The notes beneath the pieces are model-generated. The model was given only the letters and a program-made list of their open reading frames with translations, searched no databases and was not told the origin of the DNA. Below are positions 62,831-64,000 of a stretch of DNA of 64,000 nt, one piece after another. The stretch's first letter is position 1, and every line of letters starts with the position of its first letter. The position numbers and the translations under genes are program-made. This DNA comes from Eucommia ulmoides (Eukaryota > Streptophyta > Magnoliopsida > Garryales > Eucommiaceae): positions 18,167,901-18,231,900 of the forward strand of contig CM028326.1 in the NCBI GenBank assembly GCA_016647705.1, written 5' to 3'.

Positions 62831-64000
62831 TGATATGTGTAATTTACCTATCTATTTCTAAATTGAACTTGTTAGTTTTTGAGTGTTATTATAGTATTTT
62901 AATACGTTTTGATATGTTTTGTCTTAAATTATGTGTGTGGGGGTGAAAAGGGATGAAAACGGATCATAAACGCTCAAATCAGATCAAGAACGGTGGAAAA
63001 ACAAGAAAAATGGCAAAATTCAAAACCTGCAGCCCACTGCCGCGGCAGTCAAGATGCAGAGAAAAACCTAAACCCTTCGCAAAGCCACCGCCATAGCAAT
63101 AATATTTACTGCCATGGCGTTGAAACATTAGAATGTCTCAGCTCCCACCGCTGCATCTACCGCCGCAGTCGAGAACACTGTCGACATGCCCACCGCCGCG
63201 GCGGTCACTCCGCACAGATTTTGGATAATTATTTTAGATATTTTGAGCCCTATATCTTATCATCTCCTCTCCATTAGGCTAATAGAGACCCCTTAGGGTT
63301 TAAAATAGTTTGAGAGTGTTTTGGGGAGTGCTCAACCAAATCCAAAGGAGAAGAACACGTTGCGAAGAAGGAGAAGCGATCGTTGAATGGTTTTAGCGCT
63401 AAATCTTCGAACTACGGCTAAGTTTATTTCGTTTCTCTCTTTAATTTCTTATCTTCGGTAGTTTGTTGAGCATGTTTATCTTATTTTTCATTGTATAAAT
63501 GGTTATGACCATGAGCTAAACGGATTTTGTCTAGGGATTTTTAATATTTATGAAAATGTTGTTTGTTTGAGCTGTGTTTTGTTAATGGTTGTTAGTCGTT
63601 ATTCGATTGTATTTACCGTTATTCTTTGATTATATACTTGTTTAGATATATAGATAATACGGGGTTTGACACTCGAGAGAGGTAACTCCGAATTCGGATT
63701 AGGGTAAACACAACATGACAATCTAATAACCCGGGAAGGAGTTAGAAAGTGTGCAATTCACGACGTTGGGGGCAAGACTCATGTGACCAAGTGTCGTTAA
63801 TATGTTGAGGGGGACTTCTTCGTTGACGCGAAGTCGCATATTCACTCATCTTACATTCAGGAGAGGTGGTGAGTGAGTTTACGATACAAAGATTGTCAGA
63901 TAGGTTGAACACCGTTATTGTAAACTAACAGAAACCAAACACGTTTTTGTAAACAAAGTTAATCCCTAAATAATCCATTCCCCTAAACATCTCAATATAG
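62831..64000 (+). mobile_element. LTR-like family, copy B, runs off the window
   Basis: It starts TGATATGTGTAATTTACC and follows copy A (56940-58651) in the opposite orientation through the TTGTTAGTTTTTGAGTG, GTGTGTGGGGGTG, GACACTCGAGAGAGGTAA and AATCCCTAAATAATCC-type blocks. The right edge lies beyond 64000. The 94-aa frame 62993-63277 covers the palindrome-rich part and has no known domain. Confidence 0.6.
63036..63205. repeat. Palindromes with GCGG or ATGG core
   Basis: Perfect 14-bp palindromes ACTGCCGCGGCAGT (63036-63049) and ACCGCCGCGGCGGT (63192-63205). Imperfect relatives lie at 63087-63100 and 63108-63120 (centres 20 bp apart) and 63147-63169. They sit about 205 bp from the element start, the same place as the CCTAGG array in copy A. 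Confidence 0.85.

Overview
This window is nuclear DNA from a flowering plant, very probably a dicot. The evidence is an AT-rich background, GT-AG introns, a five-exon group IIb WRKY gene, a phytepsin-type aspartic protease with a plant-specific insert, and a dense, nested plant transposon load (Copia, Gypsy, L1, RTE, TRIM, Au-type SINE, CACTA, hAT-like and Mutator-like elements). The species cannot be named from the sequence. There are no prokaryotic operons, CRISPR arrays, tRNA or rRNA genes, or clear organelle inserts.

Layout. 1-13.6 kb is intergenic: a MITE, a TRIM cluster, a hairpin-rich inverted-repeat element, a solo-LTR-like element with an exact 344-bp tandem repeat, and two CACTA-type MITE copies, the second ending about 450 bp before the WRKY start. 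13.65-15.82 kb holds the WRKY gene (569 aa, intact). 17.4-23.1 kb is a foldback-type DNA element split by a Copia element that kept both outer ends and its target-site duplication but lost nearly all coding sequence. 23.8-24.5 kb is a CslD (cellulose synthase-like D) pseudogene fragment with one in-frame stop. 27.6-29.8 kb is a minus-strand SIRE/Maximus-type LTR, and 29.8-30.3 kb a second MITE copy.

30.7-45.6 kb is the aspartic protease gene: a non-coding leader exon plus 13 coding exons, 515 aa, every junction in phase. Intron 4 of the coding sequence carries an RTE LINE. The intron between the two halves of the final catalytic region is about 9.07 kb and holds a nested stack: an antisense L1 interrupted by a solo LTR, a TRIM, two hAT-like MITEs and an RTE fragment, followed by a Copia fragment interrupted by another hAT-like element. 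45.8-47.9 kb is a Mutator-like element just 3' of the gene. 48-64 kb is a graveyard: a SINE fragment, a minus-strand Tat-type Gypsy remnant, inverted LTR copies, a tandem repeat with 389-bp units, and two opposed copies of an LTR-like family.

Only the WRKY and protease genes look functional. They are unrelated, lie on the same strand 15 kb apart and form no pathway together. The most unusual signal is that three or four LTR-type elements carry arrays of short palindromes arranged in pairs about 20-24 bp apart, with the same layout but a different palindrome sequence in each element (CCTAGG core, GCGG core, GGTTGACC core).
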